A stretch of 52,487 bases of DNA from Myxosarcina sp. GA_180221_E-2-1-MAG-40_15 (GCA_020692205.1 JAIMKV010000028.1:1-52487); one strand, 5' to 3'. Counted from the first letter of the stretch, positions 1-8,680 are shown. Notes: generated from the letters alone by a model not told the origin. A program made the numbers and translations.

Positions 1-1221
1 CTTGATCCTGGGATTACCACAGATACACTAGGTAAAGATCAAAAACCTATTTATGCAGGGGGAAGTTTTTCCACTACTACTAAAGAAAATTTTGATCAGT
101 GGTATCGTGATGTCTCTGGCGTTAACCAAAGTAAGTCTTACCCAATAGTATTAACCAAAAAACCTAATACAAAAATTTATAGTTTTGACAATAACGGACA
201 GGAATTCTTTCCCCTAGACGGACAATTAATGGGTAATGAAGGTCGTAATCACAACTTCCATTTTACCTATGAACTTAATACCAGATTTACTTATCAAGGT
301 GGTGAAACTTTTAAATTCAGTGGTGATGATGACGTTTGGGTTTATATCAACGGGAAAAAAGTTATTGACATTGGTGGTGTTCACAGCAAGACTGACACAA
401 GTGTAACTTTGGATTCTCTGGGACTAGTACCAGGGAAAACTTATGACTTAAATTTCTTTTTTGCCGAAAGACATACCACCCAATCTAATTTCAAAATTGA
501 AACTACTCTGGAATTAGAAACAGCACCAGATCCCAATGCCGATGACGATCAAGATGGTATTCCCAACATTTTAGAAGGTTCTGAAACACAACTTGATAGT
601 GATCAAGACGGAACTCCAGATTATTTAGATAAAGATAGTGATAATAATGGTATTGAGGATAAGATAGAGGTAGGAATTCCAGCTAGTCCTTCAGACAGCG
701 ATAATGATAAAATTCCTAACTTCCAGGATTCTGACGACGACAATAATGGAAAGCTGGATCAAGACGAAATTGGCAGTGATGTTAAGAATCCGATTAATAC
801 TGATGGAGTAGATTTGCCTGATTATCAGGATCTTGACGATGACAATGATGGAATAGTCGATGTTGTTGATGGGCTGGGAGATTCGGATAATGATGGAACT
901 CCAAACTATCATGATAATGATAGTGATGGCGATGGTATTCTTGATTCAGTTGAAGGTACTGAAGATGCTGATGATGATCAAATTCCTAATTTCTTAGATC
1001 CTGATAGTGATGGCGACGGTATTCTTGATCTACAAGAGAATAAAGCTGATTCCAATAATAATGATCAATCAGATATTGACCAAAGCAAGTTACCAAAAGA
1101 CGCAACTATTCAAGATGTAGATGGCGATCAAATTGACAACTATTTAGATCTTGATAGTGACAACGATGGTATCAAAGACAAAGACGATCCTAATCCCTAT
1201 GTTGTAAACCATTCCGACTAA
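1..1221 (+). CDS. Fibro-slime / thrombospondin type 3 repeat protein, 3' part
   Basis: The reading frame is open from base 1, so the N-terminus lies outside the window; the first internal ATG at 229 is not a credible start because homologous-looking sequence precedes it. Residues about 30-175 of the visible part match the fibro-slime (PA14-like) domain pattern: a FSGDDDVWVYINGK block, then DIGGVHS, then FFFAERHTTQSNF. The remaining about 230 residues are acidic calcium-binding thrombospondin type 3 repeats, with many DSDxDGI and DxDNDGI units followed by PNxxD. Such proteins are usually secreted or surface-attached and bind Ca2+ along the repeats. The C-terminus ends in the repeats with no visible anchor. 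The family call is good; an adhesive or matrix role is inference. A hairpin terminator follows the stop. Confidence 0.8.
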   Translation, partial: LDPGITTDTLGKDQKPIYAGGSFSTTTKENFDQWYRDVSGVNQSKSYPIVLTKKPNTKIYSFDNNGQEFFPLDGQLMGNEGRNHNFHFTYELNTRFTYQGGETFKFSGDDDVWVYINGKKVIDIGGVHSKTDTSVTLDSLGLVPGKTYDLNFFFAERHTTQSNFKIETTLELETAPDPNADDDQDGIPNILEGSETQLDSDQDGTPDYLDKDSDNNGIEDKIEVGIPASPSDSDNDKIPNFQDSDDDNNGKLDQDEIGSDVKNPINTDGVDLPDYQDLDDDNDGIVDVVDGLGDSDNDGTPNYHDNDSDGDGILDSVEGTEDADDDQIPNFLDPDSDGDGILDLQENKADSNNNDQSDIDQSKLPKDATIQDVDGDQIDNYLDLDSDNDGIKDKDDPNPYVVNHSD

Positions 1222-1240
1222 AATATTATTATAACTATCA

Positions 1241-1269
1241 AGCGATCGCACCTACTAGGTGCGATCGCT
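1241..1269 (+). terminator. HIP1-containing hairpin terminator
   Basis: A perfect inverted repeat (arms of 14 nt, AGCGATCGCACCTA and its complement around one base) begins 19 nt after the stop of the preceding gene and is followed by a T-rich stretch (TTTCTTTATT). Both arms carry the HIP1 octamer. It probably ends the fibro-slime transcript. Confidence 0.6.
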
Positions 1270-1293
1270 TTCTTTATTGCTTCTGGTTGAGTT

Positions 1294-1442
1294 ATGATTG
1301 ATGATACTTGTACAATGAATCAGACATGTTGTAACAATGAAAATTGGCAGTATCAGGATAAAAAGACCCTTAAGAGAATTAATCAGCTAATTAAAGCAGC
1401 GAAAAGTACTCCGTTTCAAGGAATTGGTAAGCCCGAACCTTT
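1294..1442 (+). pseudogene. Remnant of a YoeB/Txe-type mRNA interferase toxin
   Basis: The translated frame contains QDKKTLKRINQLIKAAK followed by TPFQGIGKPEPL, the central block of YoeB-family toxins (family pattern: lysine-rich helix, then PFEGxGKPEPL). The usual N-terminal strand (WxxYLYW region) is shortened to ENWQYQ, and the catalytic C-terminal half (SRRI...HRLVY...CRYHY) is missing. Sequence identity switches at about 1443 to an unrelated gene fragment in another frame. No antitoxin gene is next to it. It is therefore a dead fragment and not a working toxin. The match rests on remembered family motifs, but the KPEPL block is distinctive. Confidence 0.7.
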
Positions 1443-1574
1443 GCAGCAACCGCTTTACCGCTCGTTTTACCCGTATCTGGGGCTGTCAGTGTGTTAATTA
1501 TGACAATTATGATGTGTGTAATTTCAGGCGCGATCGCAACTCGTAAATTACAATCAGCCGAGCCTGCGGATATA
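1443..1574 (+). pseudogene. Remnant of a DevC-type ABC exporter permease (C-terminus)
   Basis: Reading from 1443 (AATALPL) to 1574 gives about 44 residues including VLIMTIMMCVISGAIATRK and SAEPADI. This aligns almost position by position with the last residues of the intact DevC at 43998-45146 in this window (ATALPLAM..., VLILTVIMCCISGSIAIRK, SAADPADIF). No start or upstream DevC sequence is present, so it is a broken 3' end joined directly to the toxin remnant. It shows that a second devBCA-like copy once existed here or that a fragment was moved here by recombination. Confidence 0.75.
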
Positions 1575-1598
1575 TGTTGGGTTAATTTGGCTTTTAAA

Positions 1599-2120
1599 TT
1601 ATCGACTAAGATAGCGGGATGCCATGTTCATCATGTCGTTTAAATCGACATCTCCATCACCATCAGAATCTAAGAAGCTATTTAAAACAGGATTAGTTCC
1701 CTGAATATTTTTTTGGTTATTGCCTGTTCTTAAAAAGTTTAAGACTAAGGGAACTAAAATTGGCAGCATTGCCTGAATGGTGCGAGAATCTAGACCAGTA
1801 CGACGGCTAATTTGCAAAATCATGTCCTGTAGCTGAGAACTACCAAACAGGGTAGATAAAACTTGGGGACTAGCCTGAGTACCGCCAAACCGTTCGAGTA
1901 GTTGATTTACCTGAGCTGTACCACCTTGGCGACGCTGTTGTTGTAGTGCCGATTTAGTATAGCTACCCACAATGGTCATGGCTGACTGGACAGCGCTAGG
2001 ATTAGCCTGATAATTTCCGCTTAACTGCTGTACCGCATCGAAGATCGAACCTAGTTGGTTAGTGCTGGCTTCTTGTTCGGGGTTGTTGATCGCACTTAAA
2101 ATTTGCTTAAAAATACTCAT
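1599..2120 (-). CDS. DUF937 family protein with C-terminal EF-hand-like loop
   Basis: A 173-residue protein starting at the ATG of MSIFKQIL; an upstream in-frame start at 2153 would add 11 residues of low-complexity sequence and is less likely. The body (residues about 15-140) has the helical DUF937/YidB-like pattern, with repeated small hydrophobic helices and the block RTIQAMLPILVPLVLNFL. The last 25 residues contain DSDGDGDVDLND, which satisfies the 12-position EF-hand/dockerin calcium loop (D at 1, 3, 5, G at 6, D at 12). The family has no settled function. It lies 60 bp downstream of a small glycine-zipper gene on the same strand, and the two may be cotranscribed. Confidence 0.7.
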   Translation of the reverse strand: MSIFKQILSAINNPEQEASTNQLGSIFDAVQQLSGNYQANPSAVQSAMTIVGSYTKSALQQQRRQGGTAQVNQLLERFGGTQASPQVLSTLFGSSQLQDMILQISRRTGLDSRTIQAMLPILVPLVLNFLRTGNNQKNIQGTNPVLNSFLDSDGDGDVDLNDMMNMASRYLSR

Positions 2121-2180
2121 GTTTGTCGTAGATTTAGTGTTTCTTTGATTCAAAACTATATCTGCTCTAGAAAATTAGAA

Positions 2181-2468
2181 TTACTCTTGTTCTAAAGAAT
2201 TCGCTTTGACTGTTCCTAACTGCTGTCTTACGTCATCAATTGCTAAGTTTAACTGGGCAATTTTGTCTTCCAAGCCATGACGAGCTAGTTCAATACTTTC
2301 TTCACTACCAAACGAAATTTCACTGCCGTCTTGTAAACTAGAATTCTGCTGACCAGCAATTTGCTTTTCGTTGCGGGTAGCCAGTACTGTTCCGATCAGA
2401 CCTCCTACCACGCCACCAATTACAGAACCTAAAACAAATCCACTACCAAAACCATTTTGTTGACTCAT
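2181..2468 (-). CDS. Small glycine-zipper membrane protein
   Basis: A 95-residue protein. Residues about 8-29 are glycine-rich and hydrophobic (SGFVLGSVIGGVVGGLIG), a single membrane segment with the GxxxG pattern of YtxH-like and glycine-zipper proteins. The second half (residues about 55-90) is charged and predicted helical or coiled coil, ending in LEQE. It probably sits in the membrane with a cytoplasmic or thylakoid-facing helix. It is upstream of the DUF937 gene and downstream of upp on the same strand. The function is unknown; similar small proteins are common in cyanobacteria. Confidence 0.6.
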   Translation of the reverse strand: MSQQNGFGSGFVLGSVIGGVVGGLIGTVLATRNEKQIAGQQNSSLQDGSEISFGSEESIELARHGLEDKIAQLNLAIDDVRQQLGTVKANSLEQE

Positions 2469-2524
2469 AGTGATTAAGTAATTAAATTATCAAATGAATG
2501 CTTACTTTAAGGTTAGCTGATTAT

Positions 2525-3175
2525 TTAAGTGCCAAAAGCGCGATCGCCTGCATCTCCTAAACCTGGAACGATATATCCTTTGCTGTTAAGTCCTTCATCG
2601 ATAATCGCCGTATAAATCTCTAGCCCAGGATAGTTTTCGCTTAACTGTCTTAAGGCAGGAGGGGCAGCAACCACAGATACAATACGTACTAAATCAGGCT
2701 GAACGCCTCGATTGGTAACTTCCTTCATTGCCATCATAATCGATCCTCCCGTAGCCAGCATCGGTTCTAAAATCATAATCCTTGTCTGAGGGTCAAAGCT
2801 TTCGGGTAACTTATTTAAATAACAGCTAGGTTTAAGAGATGACTCATTACGAGCCAGACCTAGATGGTAAACTGCTGCGATCGGCAAGACTTTTTGTACT
2901 TCCTCCAAAAGAACTAAACCAGCGCGTAGAATTGGCACAATGCCAATGGGCATTTCGGGATTAACAAAAGTTCCAGGACATTGAGTCAAAGGCGTCTGAA
3001 CCATTGTATCTACTGTAGGTAGCCAATTTCTCGTCGCTTCATAAGCCAACCATCGTCCCAATTGAGCCATAGCACTTTTAAATAATACCGATGGAGTATT
3101 GACATCACGAGCAACCGAAAGCCAATGTTTGATTAAAGGATGTTCTGGAACATAAACGCGCAGTTGTAGAGTCAT
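2525..3175 (-). CDS. upp: Uracil phosphoribosyltransferase
   Basis: This enzyme converts uracil and PRPP to UMP in pyrimidine salvage in the cytoplasm. The 216-residue length is normal for the family. Visible signatures are the GIVPILRAGLVLLE segment near residue 80, the PRPP loop LEPMLATGGSIMMAM around residue 130 (family DPMLATGGS; the first acidic residue is Glu here), and the uracil-binding C-terminus YIVPGLGDAGDRAFGT. The ATG at 3175 gives the expected N-terminus, MTLQLRVYVPEHPLIKHWL. A HIP1 site overlaps the 3' end. Confidence 0.95.
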   Translation of the reverse strand: MTLQLRVYVPEHPLIKHWLSVARDVNTPSVLFKSAMAQLGRWLAYEATRNWLPTVDTMVQTPLTQCPGTFVNPEMPIGIVPILRAGLVLLEEVQKVLPIAAVYHLGLARNESSLKPSCYLNKLPESFDPQTRIMILEPMLATGGSIMMAMKEVTNRGVQPDLVRIVSVVAAPPALRQLSENYPGLEIYTAIIDEGLNSKGYIVPGLGDAGDRAFGT

Positions 3176-3369
3176 ATTTGCCAGATAGCTGTGCCGATTG
3201 GCAGCAAGGGAATGTAACGGTGACTGTTGATTTATATTACACGATCGCCGTCACCAAACTAACCTCAGCTAAAAAATTAATTCAGATCCAAGAATGACTG
3301 CCCAAGGCAGCAAGCGCGATCGCTCAAAACGTGGCTACACTGCGAAATAGCTACTTAATATCTCAGTAA

Positions 3370-5652
3370 TTATAGCTTGGCTCTGCTAACGTTCCCCTTA
3401 GAGTTGTTCCCTTCTGAAATGTTGGATAAGTTTTGGTTTTTCTGAAGATTGTTTGAGCCTTTTTGCTGGGCATTGCCTTGGCTAAAATATTTTTTACCGT
3501 ATCGACCATGATAAGAATAACGATCAAAGTCATCAGACTTGACTCCATTAACCACCATCCCTAAGACTTTTTGTCCCGTGGTTGCTAAAACTTCCTGAGC
3601 TAAATCGGCACTTTCTTGTTCTACTACTCCTGGTCTAGTAACAAATAAAATACCATCAACTAACTTACTTAAAGTCAGTACATCTGCGGTAACTGGCAAA
3701 GGTGGCGCATCAATCAAGATCAGATCATATTCTCGGCGCGAGCGACCCATGAAATCGCTCATTTCAGGAGAGTCTAAAAGAGCCAAGGGATTAGACTCAA
3801 CCCTACCGCTAGTCAATAGACTTAGTTTAGGCATAGGTTGCTTAATAACAGCTATCGGGCTTTGATTATTAGTAAGAATGTCTTTTAATCCTTGAGTATT
3901 ATCAACTCCCCAGAGAATGTGTTGACAAGAACGGCGTAAATCCCCGTCCACCAATAAAACATTACGACCTAGTTGAGAAATCGCCGCAGCTAGGTTAGCC
4001 ACAACCGTAGATTTTCCTTCTTCGGGAACCGAACTAGTAACTAAAATGACTCTAGGAGGCTTGTCGCTAGTTAAAAATTTTAGGTTGGCCTGAATCATCC
4101 GATAGACTTCACTAGAGAAAGAATCAGGTTCATCCCTAGTGACGATTCTGCCTTGATAGCTTGGTGGCTCAAGCGGGGTTATACCAACAGTTTTATAAGG
4201 AAATTTCTTTTTGATTTCCGCCAAAGACTGTATGGAGCGATCCTGCATTTCTAAGAGAATAATTGACAAATTCGCCAATAATGCTCCCAGTAACAGACCC
4301 ATACCGAGTAATGGGGTTCTGCCAGAGCGACCTTTTTCAGGTACAGAAGCATATTCAACTACGTCTGCATTACCACTTTGATTATTCTCAGCTAATTGTG
4401 CTTCCTGCAAACTATTTAGTAGCGTTTCATAGGTTTTTCCCGCCGCTTCTGCGGTGCGAACTAATTCTCGCTCTTGCTTTTCTAGTTGGGGTAAGTTTTT
4501 AGCTCGTTGTAAATACTTTTGCTGAGACTCATATAAAGAAGCTACCTGTCTTTGAAGACTAAGCTCTTCAATTTTCAAACTAATAAATTTTTCTAGCTGA
4601 TTTTCCTTATTGCCATTATCGTTTTGCAGCAAACCTTGAGATACGTTGACACCTTCACCTACATTCGCAGCAATCAAGCCTCGTAACTGTTGGGTTAAAT
4701 CGTTTTTCTTTTCATTGAGACTAATCACAGAAGGATGTTGTTCATTAAACCTTTGACGCTCTTTTGACAAGTCAGATTCAGTCTGGGTTAGCTGTTCTAA
4801 AATACTTTGAACTTCAGGATAAGAACCAAGTTGATTTGCTGCTACTGCCTGGTTTAAGCTCAACCCTAATTGGCTCTGTAGAGCAGCACCTTGAGCCTGC
4901 ATTCCTTGTAGCTCAGCGCCTGTAGTCGAAATTTGCTGATTTAATTCTCCCAAGTTAGCAACTAAACCTTTTTTTTCTTCGGCAAGATCGACAATGCCGT
5001 TTTCGGTTCTAAAAGCGGAAATTTCTAACTCTGCGTTCTTAACTTTTGCTTCGACGGTAGGCAACTCCCGATCCAGAAATTCTCTAGCAGCAGCGGGTTC
5101 GGACTGATTGCCTCTAATTTGCGTTTGGATATATACATCCATTAATGTATTGACTATCTCCGCAGCAGCCTTGGGATTGGGATGTTTATAAGCAATTTCT
5201 ACTACGTCTGTTCCACCTACAACTCCTGTCGTTAGTTTCTGTCTAAAGTCTTCAGGCGATATTGGTTCACCTTCTTCATCCGTTAGTTTTTGGCGATCAA
5301 TTACCTGTTGAATAACTGGCTCTGATTCTAAGACTTGGATTTGAGTGCTAAGAGGAGTTTGATCGTTTAAAATCGTCTGTAAAGTTCCTGCCTGTTCGCC
5401 AATATCTCCGATGGCTCCTGCGCTTCTTTGCCTAAACAGCAGTTTTCCTTGTGCCTGATATGTTTCTTGCTGTAATAAACTTAGACCTCCAGTGACTCCT
5501 AAAGTCAAGAGAAATACTGCTAAAGCTGGTTTCCAGCGTCTTTTAACTTTGACAAAGTATTCGCTTAAATTGACATCTAAGGAATCTCTTGAAGTAGCTC
5601 CTAGTGGATGGGAATTACTTGCATTTTGAACATTAGAGTTATTGCTCAACAT
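3370..5652 (-). CDS. Wzc-like polysaccharide co-polymerase / BY-kinase
   Basis: A 760-residue fusion of a Wzz/GumC chain-length determinant and a bacterial tyrosine kinase. Membrane segment 1 is at residues about 41-60, a long coiled-coil periplasmic region follows (about 180-430), and membrane segment 2 is at about 446-468. The cytoplasmic kinase has the Walker A SSVPEEGKST at about 535-548, the A' motif LLVDGDLRRS, and LILIDAPPLP (Walker B). The C-terminus carries the tyrosine cluster DRYSYHGRYGKKYF that such kinases autophosphorylate. It controls length and export of capsular or extracellular polysaccharide. It stands alone here, with no glycosyltransferase operon next to it. The 177 bp between it and the divergent sirB probably hold both promoters. 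Confidence 0.92.
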   Translation of the reverse strand: MLSNNSNVQNASNSHPLGATSRDSLDVNLSEYFVKVKRRWKPALAVFLLTLGVTGGLSLLQQETYQAQGKLLFRQRSAGAIGDIGEQAGTLQTILNDQTPLSTQIQVLESEPVIQQVIDRQKLTDEEGEPISPEDFRQKLTTGVVGGTDVVEIAYKHPNPKAAAEIVNTLMDVYIQTQIRGNQSEPAAAREFLDRELPTVEAKVKNAELEISAFRTENGIVDLAEEKKGLVANLGELNQQISTTGAELQGMQAQGAALQSQLGLSLNQAVAANQLGSYPEVQSILEQLTQTESDLSKERQRFNEQHPSVISLNEKKNDLTQQLRGLIAANVGEGVNVSQGLLQNDNGNKENQLEKFISLKIEELSLQRQVASLYESQQKYLQRAKNLPQLEKQERELVRTAEAAGKTYETLLNSLQEAQLAENNQSGNADVVEYASVPEKGRSGRTPLLGMGLLLGALLANLSIILLEMQDRSIQSLAEIKKKFPYKTVGITPLEPPSYQGRIVTRDEPDSFSSEVYRMIQANLKFLTSDKPPRVILVTSSVPEEGKSTVVANLAAAISQLGRNVLLVDGDLRRSCQHILWGVDNTQGLKDILTNNQSPIAVIKQPMPKLSLLTSGRVESNPLALLDSPEMSDFMGRSRREYDLILIDAPPLPVTADVLTLSKLVDGILFVTRPGVVEQESADLAQEVLATTGQKVLGMVVNGVKSDDFDRYSYHGRYGKKYFSQGNAQQKGSNNLQKNQNLSNISEGNNSKGNVSRAKL

Positions 5653-5829
5653 ATTTCAGTTTAAGAAGTTTTAATTTTTATGGTGATACTTAGATTTTTA
5701 ATTTATTTTGACAGTTATATCAGTACTTATACTAATACTTACACTTAAGATATATCATCTACTACAGAATAAACTGTTTCAATCGCTATAATTTTAGAGT
5801 TAACTGTCCAAGTTTATCCCGCTAATTCA

Positions 5830-6648
5830 TTGACGCTTTCGGTAACTTATTTGATTTTATCTTACGCTTATTTATTGGTTTTTCACGGTAGTAGAGATTG
5901 TCGAACTCAAACAGGTGCTTCTGACCTCAGACAATTATTAGTAACGAAATATAAATATAAACATATACTAGCTCAGCCGAATTGCCATGAAACAAGTTTG
6001 CCCAATTGCGAACTTAAAACCTTCATCAACGCAGATTTGCTGACCAATCCTTTGATCGAGGTAGCTGCATTGGAATTGGCTCCTATCTCTTTAAACGAAA
6101 GCTTAGTTAACTTCGCTCACCAAGCCAAACAGCAAGGATTCAAGCAGATTAAAGTTATACCGTTATTTTTAGCTCCTGGAGTTCATGTTCGGCAAGATAT
6201 TCCAGCTGAGATTGCTTTAGCCATAAAACAAATTAATCAGCAAGTTACTATCGAATTATCTCCTTATCTAGGTAAATATTCGGGAATTGTTCCACTACTA
6301 GCACGTAAATTTGCGAAATTATCGGCTCAAACGCGCATTTTAATCGCTCACGGAAGTCGTTTATCGGGAGTAAATAATTACTATCAAAACTTGGCTAGCC
6401 AGTTGAACGCAACGATCGCCTATTGGTCAGTTCCTCCTAAATTGGCGCAACAAATTGACTTACAAATAGCATCTGGCACTAAAAAGATTGCCATCTTGCC
6501 CTATTTTTTGTTTCCTGGCAAAATTACCGAAGCGATCGCTCAAGAAATTGCCCTCATCCAACAAAAATATACTCAAGTGGAATTAGTTTTAGGACAGCCA
6601 TTAGGCGCAAGCGAAGCGTTAGCGGAATTAATTGCCCAGGAAGCTTAA
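5830..6648 (+). CDS. sirB: Sirohydrochlorin ferrochelatase (CbiX/SirB type)
   Basis: A two-half CbiX-fold chelatase that inserts Fe2+ into sirohydrochlorin to make siroheme (some relatives insert Co2+). At 272 residues it has the long, duplicated form. The N-terminal half begins with LLVFHGSRD and the second half repeats the pattern with ILIAHGSRLSG near residue 170; the His of each HGSR is the metal-handling position. The segment VIPLFLAPGVHVRQDIP fits the family, and its histidine is the likely second ligand. The start is a TTG at 5830; a slightly later start would also keep the domain intact. It is 3 bp upstream of cobA, so the two form an operon for siroheme synthesis. Confidence 0.85.
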   Translation: MTLSVTYLILSYAYLLVFHGSRDCRTQTGASDLRQLLVTKYKYKHILAQPNCHETSLPNCELKTFINADLLTNPLIEVAALELAPISLNESLVNFAHQAKQQGFKQIKVIPLFLAPGVHVRQDIPAEIALAIKQINQQVTIELSPYLGKYSGIVPLLARKFAKLSAQTRILIAHGSRLSGVNNYYQNLASQLNATIAYWSVPPKLAQQIDLQIASGTKKIAILPYFLFPGKITEAIAQEIALIQQKYTQVELVLGQPLGASEALAELIAQEA

Positions 6649-6651
6649 ACT

Positions 6652-7428
6652 ATGAAGCAACAGAAATATCTAGGTAAGGTTTATTTGGTGGGAGCAGGAC
6701 CAGGAGATCCTGGATTGCTGACTGTAAAAGGCAAAACTCTGCTGCAACACGCTGACGTGGTTATTTATGATGCCTTAGTGAGTGACGAAATATTAGCCAT
6801 GATCGACCCCCAAGCCGAAAAAATTAACGCAGGCAAGCGCAAAGATCGCCATTCTTTACCGCAAGCTCAAACAACTGATTTATTGCGAGTAAAAGCTGAA
6901 ACCAACGCCATTGTGGTACGTCTCAAAGGGGGTGATCCTTTTGTTTTTGGTAGAGGTGGGGAAGAAATGGCCGATTTGGTCAAGGCAGGGGTAGAGGTAG
7001 AGGTCGTCCCAGGAATTACTTCAGGAATTGCTGCTCCTGCCTATGCAGGTATTCCCGTTACCCATCGTCACTATAATTCATCGGTTACTTTTGTGACTGG
7101 ACATGAAGCCACCGAAAAATATCGCCCAGAAGTGAACTGGCAAGCGATCGCTCAAGGCTCGGAAACGATTGTAATCTATATGGGAGTACACAATTTACCG
7201 CGGATTATTCCTTTACTATTAGCCGGAGGTATGACCCCTCAAACCCCCATTGCGTTAATTCGTTGGGGAACCAGACCAGACCAAACTCAGCTAATAGGAA
7301 CTTTAGCTACCATCGTCGAACAGATTGCAGCTACAGAATTTCAAGCACCAGCGATCGCCGTAATTGGTCAAGTAGTAGACTTGCGTTCTTTGTTGTTGCC
7401 TGAGCCGACTTGCCCAGCTAACAGCTAA
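6652..7428 (+). CDS. cobA: Uroporphyrinogen-III C-methyltransferase
   Basis: This enzyme methylates uroporphyrinogen III twice with S-adenosylmethionine to make precorrin-2, the branch point to siroheme and cobalamin. The 258-residue length is typical. Motifs visible are VYLVGAGPGDPGLLTVKG at the N-terminus, VVRLKGGDPFVFGRGGEE around residue 85, and VVPGITSGIAAPAYAGIPVT around residue 115. There is no fused CysG oxidase/chelatase domain, so a separate oxidase must exist elsewhere; the chelatase is the gene just upstream. Tight spacing indicates cotranscription. Confidence 0.93.
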   Translation: MKQQKYLGKVYLVGAGPGDPGLLTVKGKTLLQHADVVIYDALVSDEILAMIDPQAEKINAGKRKDRHSLPQAQTTDLLRVKAETNAIVVRLKGGDPFVFGRGGEEMADLVKAGVEVEVVPGITSGIAAPAYAGIPVTHRHYNSSVTFVTGHEATEKYRPEVNWQAIAQGSETIVIYMGVHNLPRIIPLLLAGGMTPQTPIALIRWGTRPDQTQLIGTLATIVEQIAATEFQAPAIAVIGQVVDLRSLLLPEPTCPANS

Positions 7429-7668
7429 CTTAACCAAATCGCTCTTTTTTAGCTGAACCGACATTCCTTATCAAGTTCAGCAAATTTTTGCAGCAATTGG
7501 TTCTATTAAATGAGATGATATCTAATAATATTTGGGAGCAAACAGTTGTGCTGAGTATTATTGCTTATCTCGACCTAGACGAAATCCTAGTATAATACAT
7601 AATTACTGAATTTTGACCATTTATTAATCATTTAGTCTTCATTAATAAGATTTAGCTAGACCGTACTT

Positions 7669-7857
7669 ATGGGCTTTGCAGAACTATCAATTGCTGATAT
7701 TGCAGCAGAATATAACCTTGACGAACAAGCCGTATTCAAGCTTTGCGATCGCTTTAAAATCAACTATAAAAACGAACGCACCTGTTTAGCATTAGAAGAT
7801 GCCAAAACAATAATCATGGAAATTTTGGCTGTTAAGACCAATTCAGAAGCTAAGTAA
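7669..7857 (+). CDS. Short conserved cyanobacterial helical protein, unknown
   Basis: A 62-residue acidic protein (MGFAELSIADIAAEYNLDEQ start). Residues about 6-30 (LSIADIAAEYNLDEQAVFKL) read like a helix-turn-helix of the excisionase/IF2-N type, followed by a short strand and a final helix. There is no membrane segment. It lies about 170 bp upstream of psbV and on the same strand, with its own promoter-like AT-rich upstream sequence. I do not recognise a function; the HTH look is suggestive only. Its clean coding composition and start context support a real gene. Confidence 0.6.
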   Translation: MGFAELSIADIAAEYNLDEQAVFKLCDRFKINYKNERTCLALEDAKTIIMEILAVKTNSEAK

Positions 7858-7970
7858 AAGCAGTTGATTTTAGTGACCATAGTTTCTCTATCGGTTCACA
7901 GCACTAAGATTGGTTACTGTTTTTATGAACCATATAAGTATTCTGTCAAGATAAGTAACTGAAGATTATG

Positions 7971-8020
7971 TATACTGGTGCATCACAAATAGCACCTTGA
8001 TCGAATTAGAACTTTGAGGA
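7971..8020 (+). promoter_or_regulatory. Probable psbV promoter -10 and ribosome binding site
   Basis: TATACT preceded directly by TG (7969-7976) is a good -10 candidate; no strong -35 is seen at 17 nt. The transcript would have a leader of about 45 nt with GAGGA at 8016-8020, 5 nt before the ATG at 8026. This Shine-Dalgarno places the start at MLKRFLF and not at the TTG four codons upstream. Confidence 0.45.
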
Positions 8021-8025
8021 AAACA

Positions 8026-8517
8026 ATGTTGAAGCGATTTTTATTTGCTGCTATAGCTGCTTTATTTTTGGCAATTCAATTTAATATTGGTAGCGTCAAT
8101 GCGGTTGAACTAGACGAAAGTATTCGTACTGTTCCCCTTAATGACAAAGGTGATACCATCACTTTGAGTCTAAAACAAGTTAAACAAGGACAAAAAGTAT
8201 TTGTTGATAGCTGTACTTACTGTCATAAAGGTGGTGTGACCAAAACTAATCCTAACGTAAACTTGGGTTTGACTGCTTTGGCTAATGCCTATCCTGCTAG
8301 AGATAATATCGAGGGAATTGTGGATTATCTTAAACATCCTACAACCTATGATGGTGAAAAAGATATTTATGAATTTCACCCCAATACTACCCGCTCGGAT
8401 CTTTATCCTATCATGCGTAATTTGACTGATGAGGATTTAGAAGCTGTTGCCGGACACATTTTGATTCAACCTGAAATTCGTGGCGTTCTTTGGGGTGGAG
8501 GCAAGGTTTACAACTAA
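8026..8517 (+). CDS. psbV: Photosystem II cytochrome c550 precursor
   Basis: PsbV is an extrinsic lumenal subunit of photosystem II that stabilises the Mn4CaO5 cluster and the chloride site. The precursor is 163 residues. Residues 1-26 form a signal peptide (MLKRF, hydrophobic core, cleavage after SVNA), leaving a 137-residue mature protein, the family's normal size. The haem motif CTYCH is at precursor 63-67 (mature Cys37, Cys40, His41), and the distal axial ligand His is at precursor 118 (mature His92, in EFHPNT). The C-terminus GGGKVYN matches cyanobacterial PsbV. A hairpin terminator follows about 55 bp downstream. Confidence 0.97.
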   Translation: MLKRFLFAAIAALFLAIQFNIGSVNAVELDESIRTVPLNDKGDTITLSLKQVKQGQKVFVDSCTYCHKGGVTKTNPNVNLGLTALANAYPARDNIEGIVDYLKHPTTYDGEKDIYEFHPNTTRSDLYPIMRNLTDEDLEAVAGHILIQPEIRGVLWGGGKVYN

Positions 8518-8571
8518 AATTTGAAGCTGTTAGCTGGTAGCTATTGACTCAATTTTGATCCAGATAGCTTG

Positions 8572-8617
8572 AGGATAAGAGACTATGATTAGCGTCTTTA
8601 GTTTCTTATCCTTTTTT
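8572..8617 (+). terminator. psbV intrinsic terminator
   Basis: AGGATAAGAGAC (8572-8583) pairs with GTTTCTTATCCT (8601-8612), giving a 12-bp stem with one G-T pair and a 17-nt loop, immediately followed by a run of T. It is placed to end psbV transcription. Confidence 0.75.
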
Positions 8618-8680
8618 ACTGCGCTTTTGGGTTAAGTAGAATACATGATGAGTTGAAATGACCATAAAAGCTAATTATTT

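Noticed and set aside
691-912. Minus-strand ORF of 73 codons rich in Ile/Val
   Set aside because: It is the antisense shadow of the Asp/Asn-rich calcium repeats; repeated GAT codons read as ATC (Ile) on the other strand.
1294-1497. A functional 67-residue protein
   Set aside because: Its C-terminal residues come from the wrong frame of the DevC remnant, and the toxin's catalytic half is missing.
8170-8379. Minus-strand ORF inside psbV
   Set aside because: It overlaps the certain psbV coding sequence and has no start context or similarity.
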